Source: a virus. From it: a stretch of DNA of 38,855 nucleotides. The stretch covers positions 1-38,855 of IMG/VR virus record IMGVR_UViG_3300048839_000368; one strand, given 5' to 3'. The notes under the pieces are model-generated. The model ran no database searches, was not told where the DNA came from, and was given only the letters and a program-made list of their open reading frames with translations. Made by a program: the position numbers and the translations under genes. Positions 1 through 6,756 of the stretch are shown piece after piece. Every line of letters starts with the position of its first letter. Position 1 is the first letter of the stretch.

Positions 1-156
1 TGTAGGTTATATAAATATACCTGCTTTAATTGTGGAAAAGAAAGACATAAAAGACACTTTGTAATACAAGGCGAAATATGTCCGACGTGTAAAAAGATAT
101 TGCCTCCAGAAAATCAAGCAAGTTTATTTGAGGAAAAAAAGTTATCCACAGTCTAG
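1..156 (+). CDS. 3' end of the MmcB-like nuclease gene (zinc-finger tail), continuing from the right edge
   Basis: Frame 1 is open from the first base to a TAG at 154-156 and encodes 51 residues. It contains a zinc-ribbon pattern, CFNC then CPTC about 20 residues later, and ends in SLFEEKKLSTV. There is no start codon. The gene at 38310 runs off the right edge at an exact codon boundary, so on a circular molecule the two pieces form one 233-residue protein: a PD-(D/E)XK-like domain followed by this zinc ribbon. The DnaA box at 142-150 lies inside its last codons. The reading frame is certain; the join is an inference. Confidence 0.7.
   Translation, partial: CRLYKYTCFNCGKERHKRHFVIQGEICPTCKKILPPENQASLFEEKKLSTV
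142..150 (+). promoter_or_regulatory. DnaA box (perfect TTATCCACA)
   Basis: TTATCCACA matches the bacterial DnaA-box consensus TTATNCACA exactly. It lies 33 bases upstream of the -10 box of the promoter at 161-189. Three more perfect copies occur at 7391, 30211 and 32628, all outside genes and all upstream of gene starts. Binding by host DnaA is inferred. Confidence 0.65.
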
Positions 157-160
157 ACTA

Positions 161-189
161 TTGCATACGGCTAGCAGTAGAGCTATAAT
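161..189 (+). promoter_or_regulatory. Sigma70-like promoter for the small early genes (leaderless start)
   Basis: TTGCAT at 161-166 and TATAAT at 184-189 are separated by exactly 17 bases. The ATG of the next gene is at 196, only 6 bases after the -10 box, so transcription would begin at or next to the start codon. The spacer holds the motif TACGGCTAGCAGTA (166-179), which recurs beside the promoter at 32685-32713. Confidence 0.65.
166..186 (+). repeat. Operator-like repeat, copy 1
   Basis: TACGGCTAGCAGTA, two variable bases, then GCTAT. The same 21-base unit, 19 of 21 identical, is at 32671-32691. Both copies contain the palindrome GCTAGC and overlap or abut a TTGNNN/TATAAT promoter with a nearby DnaA box. 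A shared repressor or activator site is inferred; no regulator gene was identified. Confidence 0.5.
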
Positions 190-195
190 GTAATT

Positions 196-381
196 ATGAA
201 AAAGTTATTACAAAAATTGTTAGGGTTAGTCGGTTGGATCATTATAATTTATACAGTTTTATTTCTCCTTACTTTCTCGTTATATAACGGGTGTATAGAG
301 AACGGATACGCGGTAGCTAGTTGCAAAGACAATATAGCTACCAAAGTCGTAACGTATCCATTTATTAGTTTATTTAAGTAA
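196..381 (+). CDS. Small single-span membrane protein
   Basis: A 61-residue protein with one strongly hydrophobic segment (about residues 10-30, GWIIIIYTVLFLLTFSLY) preceded by lysines. This is a typical N-in signal anchor or single membrane helix. It is first in a run of small genes and its ATG is 6 bases after the -10 box, so it is probably read from a leaderless transcript. A short loop with two cysteines follows the helix. I recognise no family. Position after a strong promoter suggests an early, host-directed function, but that is a guess. Confidence 0.6.
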   Translation: MKKLLQKLLGLVGWIIIIYTVLFLLTFSLYNGCIENGYAVASCKDNIATKVVTYPFISLFK

Positions 382-382
382 T

Positions 383-580
383 ATGACTAAGGATAAAGAA
401 ATTGAATATTTAATAGACGACAAAGAGGAGGAGGAAGTTTGCGAAACTTGCGGAGGAACTGGGGAAATTACAACAATGGAGAGAGTTTACGCCAACGAAC
501 CTATAGAGGCTCCTATCGGATCAGCTCCTTGTCCGGACTGCTCCCGCCGTGAGGACGACGATTACGATAATCAAGAATAA
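383..580 (+). CDS. Small acidic zinc-finger protein (DnaJ-type CxxCxGxG)
   Basis: A 65-residue protein with CETCGGTG (residues 20-27) and a second pair CPDC near residue 50. This is the CxxCxGxG pattern of DnaJ-type zinc fingers, reduced to a single zinc site. Both ends are very acidic (EEEE and EDDDYD). It starts one base after the preceding stop, so translation is probably coupled. Short proteins of this kind are common in phage early regions and their function is unknown. Confidence 0.6.
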   Translation: MTKDKEIEYLIDDKEEEEVCETCGGTGEITTMERVYANEPIEAPIGSAPCPDCSRREDDDYDNQE

Positions 581-583
581 TTT

Positions 584-772
584 ATGAAAGGCTGTTTAAA
601 CCAATGGCATAGCGAAAAGTGTAAAGAGGATAAGAGGTGTGAGACTTGCGGTATACATACCTGCTCCGCTAACTTTCCTTATCACGTTTGCATTGCCTCG
701 CTTAAAGAAAGAAACTTAAAAATAACGTGGAAACAGTATTTAGGTCGCTCCACAAATAAAACTATAAAATAA
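584..772 (+). CDS. Small cysteine-rich protein
   Basis: A 62-residue protein with seven cysteines, including CETCGIHTC and a histidine-cysteine pair further on, so it probably binds zinc. The spacing does not match a family I know. It starts three bases after the stop of the previous zinc-finger gene and belongs to the same run. Hypothetical. Confidence 0.5.
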   Translation: MKGCLNQWHSEKCKEDKRCETCGIHTCSANFPYHVCIASLKERNLKITWKQYLGRSTNKTIK

Positions 773-773
773 A

Positions 774-905
774 ATGAATGACGATTTAGAAAGAAAAATA
801 TTAAAGGATATGGAGACTGAGGGAACAGTCTTACTTATTCTACTGGGGATAGCGGTAATAGTCGGAATTACCGTATTACTAACTTATAATCAATGTTTAT
901 GTTAA
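774..905 (+). CDS. 43-residue single-span membrane protein
   Basis: A short frame from ATG at 774 to TAA at 903-905. The N-terminal half is charged (MNDDLERKILKDMETEG) and the second half is one hydrophobic helix (TVLLILLGIAVIVGITVLL) ending at a cysteine. It starts one base after the previous stop and its end overlaps the next small frame, the tight packing seen across this region. The clean topology supports a real gene, but it is short. Confidence 0.5.
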   Translation: MNDDLERKILKDMETEGTVLLILLGIAVIVGITVLLTYNQCLC

Positions 906-1024
906 TCACTAATTTAAACGGGACATATACCGGAATAATGAAAAGAAACGGTTGTAGCTTTGTTTTCTCTGGTAAGACAGTTTGTGAGGTTATTACAAAG
1001 GTTCTTAATGTTTTTGGAAAATAA
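899..1024 (+). CDS. 41-residue hypothetical protein
   Basis: ATG at 899 to TAA at 1022-1024, overlapping the end of the membrane-protein gene by 7 bases. An in-frame ATG at 893 would add two residues. The product (MLITNLNGTYTGIMKRNG...) looks like a small beta-rich protein and has two cysteines. It fills an otherwise empty 124-base gap, which is the main support. Confidence 0.35.
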   Translation: MLITNLNGTYTGIMKRNGCSFVFSGKTVCEVITKVLNVFGK

Positions 1025-1029
1025 TTTTT

Positions 1030-1212
1030 ATGGATAAAAATATACCAATAAAAATAAAGAGTGAGAAAATATCAAATCTGCCTATATGGGGGATATATCA
1101 AAAAGACAAGAGAGTAGATTTTTATAACAGAGAGACTGAGGAATATAACGGTCTGACAAAGCAAGGGGTAATAGATTTATTACTAGATAGAGGATATAAA
1201 ATAAGTCGGTAA
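1030..1212 (+). CDS. Small hypothetical protein
   Basis: A 60-residue, lysine-rich protein with no membrane segment or cysteine motif. Residues 15-45 alternate charged and aromatic positions, and the end (GVIDLLLDRGYKISR) is probably helical. It starts 5 bases after the previous stop. I recognise no family. Confidence 0.5.
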   Translation: MDKNIPIKIKSEKISNLPIWGIYQKDKRVDFYNRETEEYNGLTKQGVIDLLLDRGYKISR

Positions 1213-1237
1213 TTATAAAGTTAATTTATTTAAAAAT

Positions 1238-1558
1238 ATGAGTAAAATTGAAAGAATAAAGCAGTTGGAGGGAGAAGTTTCAGAATTGAGACGTGATCTT
1301 AATCTCCTATTAGATTTTATCGGTGTATATGTTACTTTTGAAAAGAAAATCAAAGAGCCTACAATGGACGAACGTGTTGAGGCACAAGTATACGGTTATA
1401 AAGCAGAGGATAAAATTGTAAGAGAATACAAAATAGAGTTTAAAAAAGATACAATTACTAAGCTCTCTGAGGGAGTTAGCCAAATGATTAAAGATTTTGA
1501 GGCATACGAATACTGTCCTAAAAAAGTAAAAACAGGTATTCCTGCAAAAAAGAAATAA
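1238..1558 (+). CDS. Coiled-coil hypothetical protein
   Basis: A 106-residue protein. The N-terminus (MSKIERIKQLEGEVSELRRD) is a heptad-patterned coiled coil, the middle is mixed, and the end is lysine-rich (KKVKTGIPAKKK). The start is preceded by an A/T-only leader. It is the last gene before the RNA-bearing block at 1559-1925. No enzyme motif is visible; oligomeric binding or an adaptor role is possible. Confidence 0.55.
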   Translation: MSKIERIKQLEGEVSELRRDLNLLLDFIGVYVTFEKKIKEPTMDERVEAQVYGYKAEDKIVREYKIEFKKDTITKLSEGVSQMIKDFEAYEYCPKKVKTGIPAKKK

Positions 1559-1564
1559 TAAAGA

Positions 1565-1668
1565 TTGTGTGCCTACTAGGGGAGAGAGATAGCAGGAGTC
1601 TAGGTTATGAGCTTAGACAGCGAAAGAGGGTTTGAGTCTCTTTTCTTTCTCTCCTCGCAGGCACACAA
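1565..1668 (+). ncRNA. Structured RNA candidate: closing stem around two hairpins
   Basis: TTGTGTGCCT (1565-1574) pairs perfectly with AGGCACACAA (1659-1668). Inside, GGAGAGA (1581-1587) pairs with TCTCTCC (1648-1654), and two hairpins follow: GTCTAGG/CTTAGAC (1598-1618, 7-base loop) and AAAGAG/CTCTTT (1623-1643). The result is a three-way junction of 104 bases with no open frame. No clear promoter is visible, so it may be cut from the upstream mRNA or act as its 3' end. I match it to no known RNA family. Confidence 0.5.
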
Positions 1669-1669
1669 G

Positions 1670-1689
1670 TATAACAATTTTGTTATAAT
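1670..1689 (+). promoter_or_regulatory. Extended -10 promoter inside a perfect inverted repeat
   Basis: TATAACAA (1670-1677) and TTGTTATA (1680-1687) are perfect inverted arms with a 2-base spacer, an operator-like palindrome. They overlap TGTTATAAT (1681-1689), an extended -10 of the TGnTATAAT type. The predicted start, about 7 bases downstream, falls at 1696-1697, exactly where the closing stem of the next RNA begins. Confidence 0.55.
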
Positions 1690-1696
1690 CGCCGGT

Positions 1697-1865
1697 GTGC
1701 TATAGACGCGTGAGCCGTGGGGCAAGAGGTCAATGTGATAGAGCATTGATACAAGCCTGCCGAAAGGCGTAAACCCGACGCGTTAGCATAAGGGACAATA
1801 AACTACCAAAACCCTAGCCGAGAAATAGCCTACTGAGAACTACAATGTCTCTCTAGGCTATTTTT
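1697..1865 (+). ncRNA. Stand-alone structured non-coding RNA with own promoter and terminator
   Basis: GTGCTA (1697-1702) and ACGCGT (1706-1711) pair with ACGCGT (1778-1783) and TAGCAT (1784-1789), leaving a 3-base bulge. Inside are a GGG/CCC helix (1719/1774), a hairpin TCAATG/CATTGA (1730-1749) and GCC-GAAA-GGC (1759-1768) with a GNRA tetraloop. A single-stranded A-rich stretch and an intrinsic terminator (1824-1865) follow. An extended -10 promoter ends 7 bases before it. I compared the visible motifs from memory with tmRNA, 6S, SRP RNA, RNase P and hammerhead and twister ribozymes and saw no match. It lies directly upstream of the terminase small-subunit promoter. Confidence 0.6.
1824..1865 (+). 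terminator. Intrinsic terminator of the 1697 RNA
   Basis: AATAGCCTA (1824-1832) pairs with TAGGCTATT (1854-1862), a 9-bp stem running into TTTTT (1861-1865). A secondary GAGA/TCTC pairing lies in the loop. Confidence 0.75.
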
Positions 1866-1867
1866 AG

Positions 1868-1876
1868 TTATCAACA
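1868..1876 (+). promoter_or_regulatory. Degenerate DnaA-like box
   Basis: TTATCAACA differs from TTATCCACA at one base and is followed by CTAGAC, as at 142-157. It lies 34 bases upstream of the -10 of the next promoter, almost the same spacing as the perfect boxes at 142 (33) and 7391 (36). Confidence 0.35.
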
Positions 1877-1907
1877 CCTAGACGATATAAACTTCTATTG
1901 TGTTATA

Positions 1908-1916
1908 TGATATACT
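1908..1916 (+). promoter_or_regulatory. Extended -10 promoter for the terminase small-subunit gene
   Basis: TGATATACT (TGn plus TATACT). The ATG at 1926 is 9 bases after the -10 box, so the transcript would be leaderless or nearly so. TTGTGT at 1898 is too close to act as a -35. Confidence 0.5.
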
Positions 1917-1925
1917 GTTAGAAGT

Positions 1926-2606
1926 ATGAAAGCTATAAAACAAAATAAAAAAGATAAAAACAAAATAGATATAGTAGAAGTCTCAAACAAGAGTCTCTTA
2001 ACTAAGTATGCACGTAAGAGTGATAAGGCAGACGCGGATCAAGAGGACGGAGAACCTATTAAGAAAAAGAAAAGCAATAAGAAGTATGGAGCTGTGGCTT
2101 TAAAGCATAATATGGTTTTAAATAACATTAAAAAAAATGTTGGTAAAAGTGGGAAATTGAATATTAAAAAAGCTATGGAGGATACAGGATACTCTCCTAA
2201 CTATTCTAAGAGTGGGAATATCTTAAAGACTAAGAGTTGGCAGGATAAAATGGAATACTTTTTAGACGACTCTTTACTCCTAGAAACTCATAACGATTTA
2301 GTCGTTGCTAAGAAGTTGGACTATATGCTTTTTAATCCAGATATTAAAGACGAGGATATTTACGAATTGATAGAGAGTGTCGGCTGTGTTCCTAAAAAGA
2401 TAATACACGGGATAGCAGGGACTCACGCTTACTATTTTGCTCCCGATAATGTCAGTAGAAACAAAGCTCTAGAACTTGCATATAAGATTAGAGGTAAAAT
2501 GTCCCCAGAAGTCTTAGAGATAAGAAAAGGACTAAGTGCAATGACTGACGAGGAACTAGCTGAGATTATAAAAAAGCAGACGCGTAAGTTTACTAAACAA
2601 GATTAA
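1926..2606 (+). CDS. terS: Terminase small subunit-like protein
   Basis: A 226-residue, lysine-rich protein. Residues 1-55 are basic and probably disordered. A helix-turn-helix-like segment follows (about 75-100, KAMEDTGYSPNYSKS then LKTKSWQ), then helices including LDDSLLLETHNDLV and a C-terminal helical region (NKALELAYKIRGKMSPE). This order of HTH, SWQ-type linker, helical oligomer domain and PD..RNKALELAYK is that of phage small terminases, which recognise the packaging site. It starts the gene block leading to the large subunit at 4734. The family call is from sequence pattern, not a search. Confidence 0.65.
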   Translation: MKAIKQNKKDKNKIDIVEVSNKSLLTKYARKSDKADADQEDGEPIKKKKSNKKYGAVALKHNMVLNNIKKNVGKSGKLNIKKAMEDTGYSPNYSKSGNILKTKSWQDKMEYFLDDSLLLETHNDLVVAKKLDYMLFNPDIKDEDIYELIESVGCVPKKIIHGIAGTHAYYFAPDNVSRNKALELAYKIRGKMSPEVLEIRKGLSAMTDEELAEIIKKQTRKFTKQD

Positions 2607-2612
2607 AAGTGA

Positions 2613-2618
2613 TATAAT
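2613..2618 (+). promoter_or_regulatory. -10 box 6 bases before a start codon
   Basis: TATAAT at 2613-2618, followed after 6 bases by the ATG at 2625. TTACTA is at about -35, a weak match. This fits the leaderless arrangement seen at 196, 1926, 7449, 30260 and 32475. Confidence 0.45.
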
Positions 2619-2624
2619 ATATTT

Positions 2625-2819
2625 ATGGAAAAATCGCCAATTAAACTAAAAATACTCTACTTCATTATGTATCGCTTAATGGATTTAGAAAGTATTATGT
2701 GGGATATAGCAGACTTTATTATTAAACCTGTGGCTCTCCTACGTCGTGGAGTAGCAAACATTATAAACAATAACCTAAAATCAAATGGCAAAGGAAACGA
2801 GGAAAGTAACACAATATAA
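2625..2819 (+). CDS. Small hypothetical, possibly membrane-associated protein
   Basis: A 64-residue protein with an amphipathic or hydrophobic N-terminal half (LKILYFIMYRLMDLESIMWDIADFI is split by charged residues) and a basic, Asn-rich end. It could be a peripheral membrane protein. Its 3' end overlaps the next gene by 35 bases in another frame. It follows a -10 box. Unknown function. Confidence 0.5.
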   Translation: MEKSPIKLKILYFIMYRLMDLESIMWDIADFIIKPVALLRRGVANIINNNLKSNGKGNEESNTI

Positions 2820-3117
2820 AGTTTTTACTATTATAAAAAACTACTCTAAGAAAAAGGGAGGTAGAGACGTTAACTATCGCTCAGAGATAGTTCTATTTGA
2901 CGATACAGAGCTTGCAGGAGAGTATTTAACTAAGCTAAATGGAGAGGAAGTAGGCAAAGACGAGGTTATAACCTACGAAATAGTATCTAAATGGGTAGAG
3001 ATAGAGCCTAAAGCTGAGAACTTTAGCATACTCTTTAACCCTAAGTATCAAGAATTAGAAAAGAAAGTTAAAAAAGGTTCTAAGGTCGCAGGATTAGAAA
3101 AATTAAATAATAAATAA
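2785..3117 (+). CDS. Small hypothetical protein
   Basis: A 110-residue, lysine-rich alpha/beta protein (TQYKVFTIIKNYSKKKGG, then SEIVLFDDTELAGEYL). It starts inside the end of the preceding gene and stops two bases before the deformylase gene, so it is probably co-translated with both. No catalytic motif or known family is seen. Confidence 0.55.
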   Translation: MAKETRKVTQYKVFTIIKNYSKKKGGRDVNYRSEIVLFDDTELAGEYLTKLNGEEVGKDEVITYEIVSKWVEIEPKAENFSILFNPKYQELEKKVKKGSKVAGLEKLNNK

Positions 3118-3119
3118 TT

Positions 3120-3758
3120 ATGTTTACTATCGCCAAATGGGATCATACAAAGGAGGAGGGAATATATAAAGTCTCTGCTCCTGTTCGTCGTTTTAGTGAG
3201 ATAAAAGATACTGTCTTTGATATGGTTAAGTGGCTCAATGATAACAACGGTAAGTTTGAGGAGCCTTATACGACAGCATACGCAGTCTCTCATTGCCAAG
3301 TAGAGGCAAACCCTTATCATTTCTTTATTGTTAGTAAAGATTTAGTCGGAGATAAGAAAAAGAAAGAGGGACGTAATACTTCTAAAAACTATTTCTTTCC
3401 GTCTCAGATTATCGTAAATGCTGAGGTTATAGATACACCCGAAAAGATTACAGTTAATAAGCCTATGCGTAGGATAGTGAGAGGTAAAGACGGCAAGGTA
3501 ACTCCTAAGATAGAGATTAAAGAGACTGTGGAGAGGAACGGTATATTTGTCCCAGAGGCTTGTATGAGCTTTAGGAATAGAACTAAAAAGAATATGGAGC
3601 GATTTTATCGCGTTACTGTGCGTTATCAGATACCTAAAAAGATATTGGGTGTTTGGTATTTATCAACTAAGACAGAAGTCGTAGAGGGATTAAAGTCTCA
3701 TATCTTTCAACACGAGACAGATCACGCTAAGGCTAAGAATATGTATTATGGGAAATAA
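3120..3758 (+). CDS. def: Peptide deformylase homologue
   Basis: A 212-residue metalloenzyme that would remove formyl groups from nascent N-termini. All three deformylase motifs are recognisable in divergent form: motif 1 around SHCQVEANP (Gln60), motif 2 VPEACMSF (metal-ligand Cys148, normally EGCLS), and motif 3 QHETDH (His198, Glu199, His202, normally HExxDH). An extra lysine-rich loop (about 78-90) and a longer middle account for its length over phage deformylases of about 130-190 residues. It ends 11 bases inside the 2H phosphoesterase gene. A deformylase between the two terminase subunits is an unusual location. Known phage deformylases act on host or photosystem proteins; the target here is unknown. 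Confidence 0.8.
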   Translation: MFTIAKWDHTKEEGIYKVSAPVRRFSEIKDTVFDMVKWLNDNNGKFEEPYTTAYAVSHCQVEANPYHFFIVSKDLVGDKKKKEGRNTSKNYFFPSQIIVNAEVIDTPEKITVNKPMRRIVRGKDGKVTPKIEIKETVERNGIFVPEACMSFRNRTKKNMERFYRVTVRYQIPKKILGVWYLSTKTEVVEGLKSHIFQHETDHAKAKNMYYGK

Positions 3759-4350
3759 AAAAGAAGTAAAAGCTCACGACTATAAAGAGATATACGAAAT
3801 GTTAGGATATAACCTATCTAATTTAGGTTGTTTAATGTTAGATACTGAGCCTATAAATATATCTTATGCTTTAGGAATGGACGACGGCACAGGTATTATC
3901 TCTCCAAGTTTCCCCGCTTACTATGCTAAAAATAAAGAGAGATTTTGGATAGACGGATATGTGGCTGATAAGACACCACACTTAACTTTATTCTATGGCT
4001 TTCTACAAGAGGCAGGCTGTTTTAAAACTCATATTGAGAAATTATTAAAAGATACAAATATCTCTACAGTTAAAATAAGCGAGGTAAGTTTCTTTGATAG
4101 TCCATATGAGGACGAGCCTTATTATTGCATTGTGGCTAAGATAGAAAAGACAGACGATTTAATTGAGGCTCATAATAAAATGACTCTCTTGCCTAACATA
4201 CAAACATTTCCAGATTATAAACCTCATATCACTATCGCTTATATCGTTAAAGACGAAACGATAAGAGATAACTTTATTGAATATCTTAAAAAAGAGTTAC
4301 TAGGCAAAGAGCTAAAAGTTATAGGCTTAAATTACGGAGGTAATAAATAA
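3748..4350 (+). CDS. 2H phosphoesterase (LigT / 2'-5' ligase-like fold)
   Basis: A 200-residue protein with two HxT motifs, PHLTLFYG (His78, Thr80) and PHITIAYI (His160, Thr162). The spacing and hydrophobic context are those of the 2H phosphoesterase superfamily, which opens 2',3'-cyclic phosphates or cleaves 2'-5' and 3'-5' bonds. An N-terminal extension of about 65 residues is unusual. Phage members include anti-CBASS protein Acb1, which degrades cyclic oligonucleotide signals, and RNA-repair enzymes. Overlap with the deformylase gene suggests one operon. Anti-defence is a plausible but untested role. Confidence 0.75.
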   Translation: MGNKKEVKAHDYKEIYEMLGYNLSNLGCLMLDTEPINISYALGMDDGTGIISPSFPAYYAKNKERFWIDGYVADKTPHLTLFYGFLQEAGCFKTHIEKLLKDTNISTVKISEVSFFDSPYEDEPYYCIVAKIEKTDDLIEAHNKMTLLPNIQTFPDYKPHITIAYIVKDETIRDNFIEYLKKELLGKELKVIGLNYGGNK

Positions 4351-4354
4351 ACAT

Positions 4355-4762
4355 ATGAAAATAGAAACCAGAGTATTTAACAAAAGAACAAAAACAATGC
4401 ACTACTTTAAGCCATTACAGGCTAGAGGAGACGCTGTCTTTGGTTTACCTGTAGACGATAGAGCATACCCAGAATTAGACGCTACGGATCCGGTAATGTT
4501 AAAAACCTCAATGCAGGATATAAATAAGGAATGGTTATACGAGGGAGACTTCGTAGAGTGTGGAATACAGACGTCATACGGCTTAATTAAGGATAGCGGA
4601 GTCGTTGTATGGCGTGCTGATATAGGAAGTTTTACAATAAACATTAAGACACCATACGAAAATCAAACACAGTTTCAAGTAGTAGACGTTATTAAAAAGG
4701 GGAATATCTACGAGAACCCCGAATTATTAAAAAATGACAAAGAAACCGATACAAAAGAATAA
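4355..4762 (+). CDS. YopX-like protein
   Basis: A 135-residue protein with the layout of the phage YopX family: an N-terminal strand (ETRVFNKRTKTMHYF), a central KEWLYEGDFVE turn (the family's EIYEGDIV), a beta-rich middle, and a C-terminal GNIYENPELL nearly identical to the family's ending. YopX proteins are common in Firmicutes phages and have no known activity. The end overlaps the terminase gene by 29 bases. Confidence 0.8.
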   Translation: MKIETRVFNKRTKTMHYFKPLQARGDAVFGLPVDDRAYPELDATDPVMLKTSMQDINKEWLYEGDFVECGIQTSYGLIKDSGVVVWRADIGSFTINIKTPYENQTQFQVVDVIKKGNIYENPELLKNDKETDTKE

Positions 4763-6245
4763 AGACATAGAGGGATATACACCCCGAGAAATACTCCTAG
4801 AACAAGCTAGGAGGCTCTCAGAGGAGCAATATCGCTATTATGAGCCGTCTGGTAAGGGCGAGGACTTTATAGACGCTTTCGCGAGCGGAGAGAACTTTAT
4901 CGTCTTATACTCGGCTGCTAACGGAGTCGGAAAGACTGCGACTTGCTCTAACATACTAGCTCACTTATTCTGGAATACCGGAGAGAATGAATACTTTAAC
5001 GGAGAACTATTTAAAAACTTTCCATTTAAGAAACGCGGGCGTATTGTTTCTACTCCTACAAACGTAGAAAAGAACATTATCCCAGAAATGAAAACGTGGT
5101 TCCCTCGTGGTAGATATAAAACAAATAAAGGAAATAAGAAGTTTGAGAGTATCTGGACTACTGATACAGGGTGGGAGTTTGACATAATGACATACGAGCA
5201 GGACGCTATGGAGTTTGAGGGAGTAACGCTCGGTTGGGCTTGGTTTGACGAACCACCTCCACAAGCTATCTTAAAGGCTACTATTTCACGTATGAGAACA
5301 GGTGGAATAATTATTATAGGTGCTACTCCTCTCGGAGGTAGTGCTTATCTTTACGACGCTTTTGCTAAAGGAACTGTAGAGATAGAGCTTACCAGTCAAG
5401 AAAACGGAGCTACAATGAAATATGAGCGTAAGGTGGGATATGTAGAGGCTGATATTGAGTCCGCCTGTAAAGAACACGGAGTTAGAGGACACTTAAAACA
5501 CGATCATATTATGCAAATGGTAGCGGAGTATTCTGAGGACGAAAAACAAGCTCGTATTTATGGTAAGTTCCAACACTTAGCCGGCTTAGTCTTTAAACAG
5601 TTTACACCGAGAATACACGTCATAGAGCCGTTTGATATAAACCCTAAAGACTTTTGTGTATATGAGTTCTTGGATCCACACCCTAGAAACCCAGACGCTA
5701 TAATGTGGGTAGCTGTAGACAAGAATAATACTAAATATGTTGTAGACGAATTATTTATCAAAGTAAATAGTGAGTCAGACTTGGCTAGTAGGATTAAGAA
5801 TAAAGCTAGTCAGTATAGAATAATAAGGCGTATGGCTGACCCGTCATTGTGGGTTAATAATCAGCACAATGAGGACGGTAAGTGTCTAGGAGATAAGCTA
5901 GCAGAGTTAGGATTAACATATTTACCGGCTACAAAAGCTCGTGCAATGGCTGATAGACGTATTGAAAGTGCTTTGAAATATGTAGAGATAAACGGATATA
6001 TGCAGAAAGCCCCAGAGCTTTATATCTTTTCAAACTGTAAGAGGACTATCTTTGAAATGGAGCATTATCGTTGGCAGGAATACACCGGAAAGAGTGCAGA
6101 CTTACACGACCCTAATCCTAAACCCGTGGATAAGGACGACCACCAAATAGAAAATCTAGGTAGATGTCTATACAACGAACCGCGTTTCGTCCCTGTAACA
6201 AAGTTTACTCCGTCGTCAGCTCCTAATTTAGACCCCTATGCCTAA
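4734..6245 (+). CDS. terL: Terminase large subunit (ATPase and nuclease)
   Basis: A 503-residue packaging motor. The ATPase domain has Walker A AANGVGKT (61-68), Walker B WAWFDEPP with Asp172 and Glu173, and a coupling motif IIIIGATPLGG. The C-terminal RNase H-like nuclease shows acidic residues in FLDPHPRNP (Asp314), MADPSLW (Asp369) and KDDHQIENLGR (Asp468/Asp469). Length and motif order are complete. It translocates DNA into the prohead through the portal (8428) and cuts the concatemer. The stop overlaps the start of the next HNH gene by 8 bases, a usual place for a free-standing homing endonuclease. Confidence 0.95.
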   Translation: MTKKPIQKNKDIEGYTPREILLEQARRLSEEQYRYYEPSGKGEDFIDAFASGENFIVLYSAANGVGKTATCSNILAHLFWNTGENEYFNGELFKNFPFKKRGRIVSTPTNVEKNIIPEMKTWFPRGRYKTNKGNKKFESIWTTDTGWEFDIMTYEQDAMEFEGVTLGWAWFDEPPPQAILKATISRMRTGGIIIIGATPLGGSAYLYDAFAKGTVEIELTSQENGATMKYERKVGYVEADIESACKEHGVRGHLKHDHIMQMVAEYSEDEKQARIYGKFQHLAGLVFKQFTPRIHVIEPFDINPKDFCVYEFLDPHPRNPDAIMWVAVDKNNTKYVVDELFIKVNSESDLASRIKNKASQYRIIRRMADPSLWVNNQHNEDGKCLGDKLAELGLTYLPATKARAMADRRIESALKYVEINGYMQKAPELYIFSNCKRTIFEMEHYRWQEYTGKSADLHDPNPKPVDKDDHQIENLGRCLYNEPRFVPVTKFTPSSAPNLDPYA

Positions 6246-6756
6246 AGGAATATATAAACATAATAGTCCTAGTTTGGAAACTAGACTTAAAAAGAGTTTA
6301 AAATTGAAAGGTAAGAAAAGACCTGCTTTTTCTAAAGAATGGATAGAAAAAATAGCTATTAAAAATAAAGAAAGGAAAACTAAATACTGGTTAGGTAAAA
6401 AATTATCTGACGAACATAGAAAGAAATTAAGTGAGTCTCATAAAGGCAAAGGTAGTTTAAATGGCTTATCTCGTAGTAAAGAATATAAAGCTATCCATAG
6501 ACAAATTAGGAGAGCAAGAATAGAGCAAGTAGGAGGTTCTTTTACTGTGAGAGACTGGGAAAATCTTAAAGCTCAATATAACTGGACTTGTCCTTGTTGT
6601 CATAGAAAAGAACCGGAAATTAAGCTAACAATAGACCATATTATCCCAGTTATAAAGGGAGGAAGTAATAACATAGAAAATATACAGCCTTTATGTGGTT
6701 CGTGTAATAGTATTAAGGGGACAAAGATTTTGATTTTTAAAAGTGAAGTAGTATAA
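6238..6756 (+). CDS. HNH homing endonuclease with NUMOD-type repeats
   Basis: A 172-residue protein. The N-terminal half is basic with NUMOD3-like DNA-binding segments (LSDEHRKKLSESHKGKG). The C-terminal half is an HNH/zinc nuclease: CPCC, LTIDHIIPVIKGG, then IENIQPLCGSCNSIKG. Residues from DWENLKAQYNWTCPCCHR onward are closely similar to the gene at 17835, so the two are paralogues. It starts 8 bases inside the terminase gene. It is probably a selfish free-standing endonuclease. Confidence 0.9.
   Translation: MPKGIYKHNSPSLETRLKKSLKLKGKKRPAFSKEWIEKIAIKNKERKTKYWLGKKLSDEHRKKLSESHKGKGSLNGLSRSKEYKAIHRQIRRARIEQVGGSFTVRDWENLKAQYNWTCPCCHRKEPEIKLTIDHIIPVIKGGSNNIENIQPLCGSCNSIKGTKILIFKSEVV

Noticed and set aside
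1697-1790. Hammerhead or twister ribozyme
   Set aside because: The three-way plan is suggestive, but the CTGATGA and GAAAC core of hammerheads and the conserved twister loops are missing.
3048-3320. Minus-strand frame of 90 codons across the deformylase start
   Set aside because: It overlaps two well-supported plus-strand genes and shows no family pattern.
4961-5264. Minus-strand frames inside the terminase gene (74 and 85 codons)
   Set aside because: They lie wholly within a gene with clear Walker and nuclease motifs, have biased Ser/Phe/His composition and no promoter of their own.
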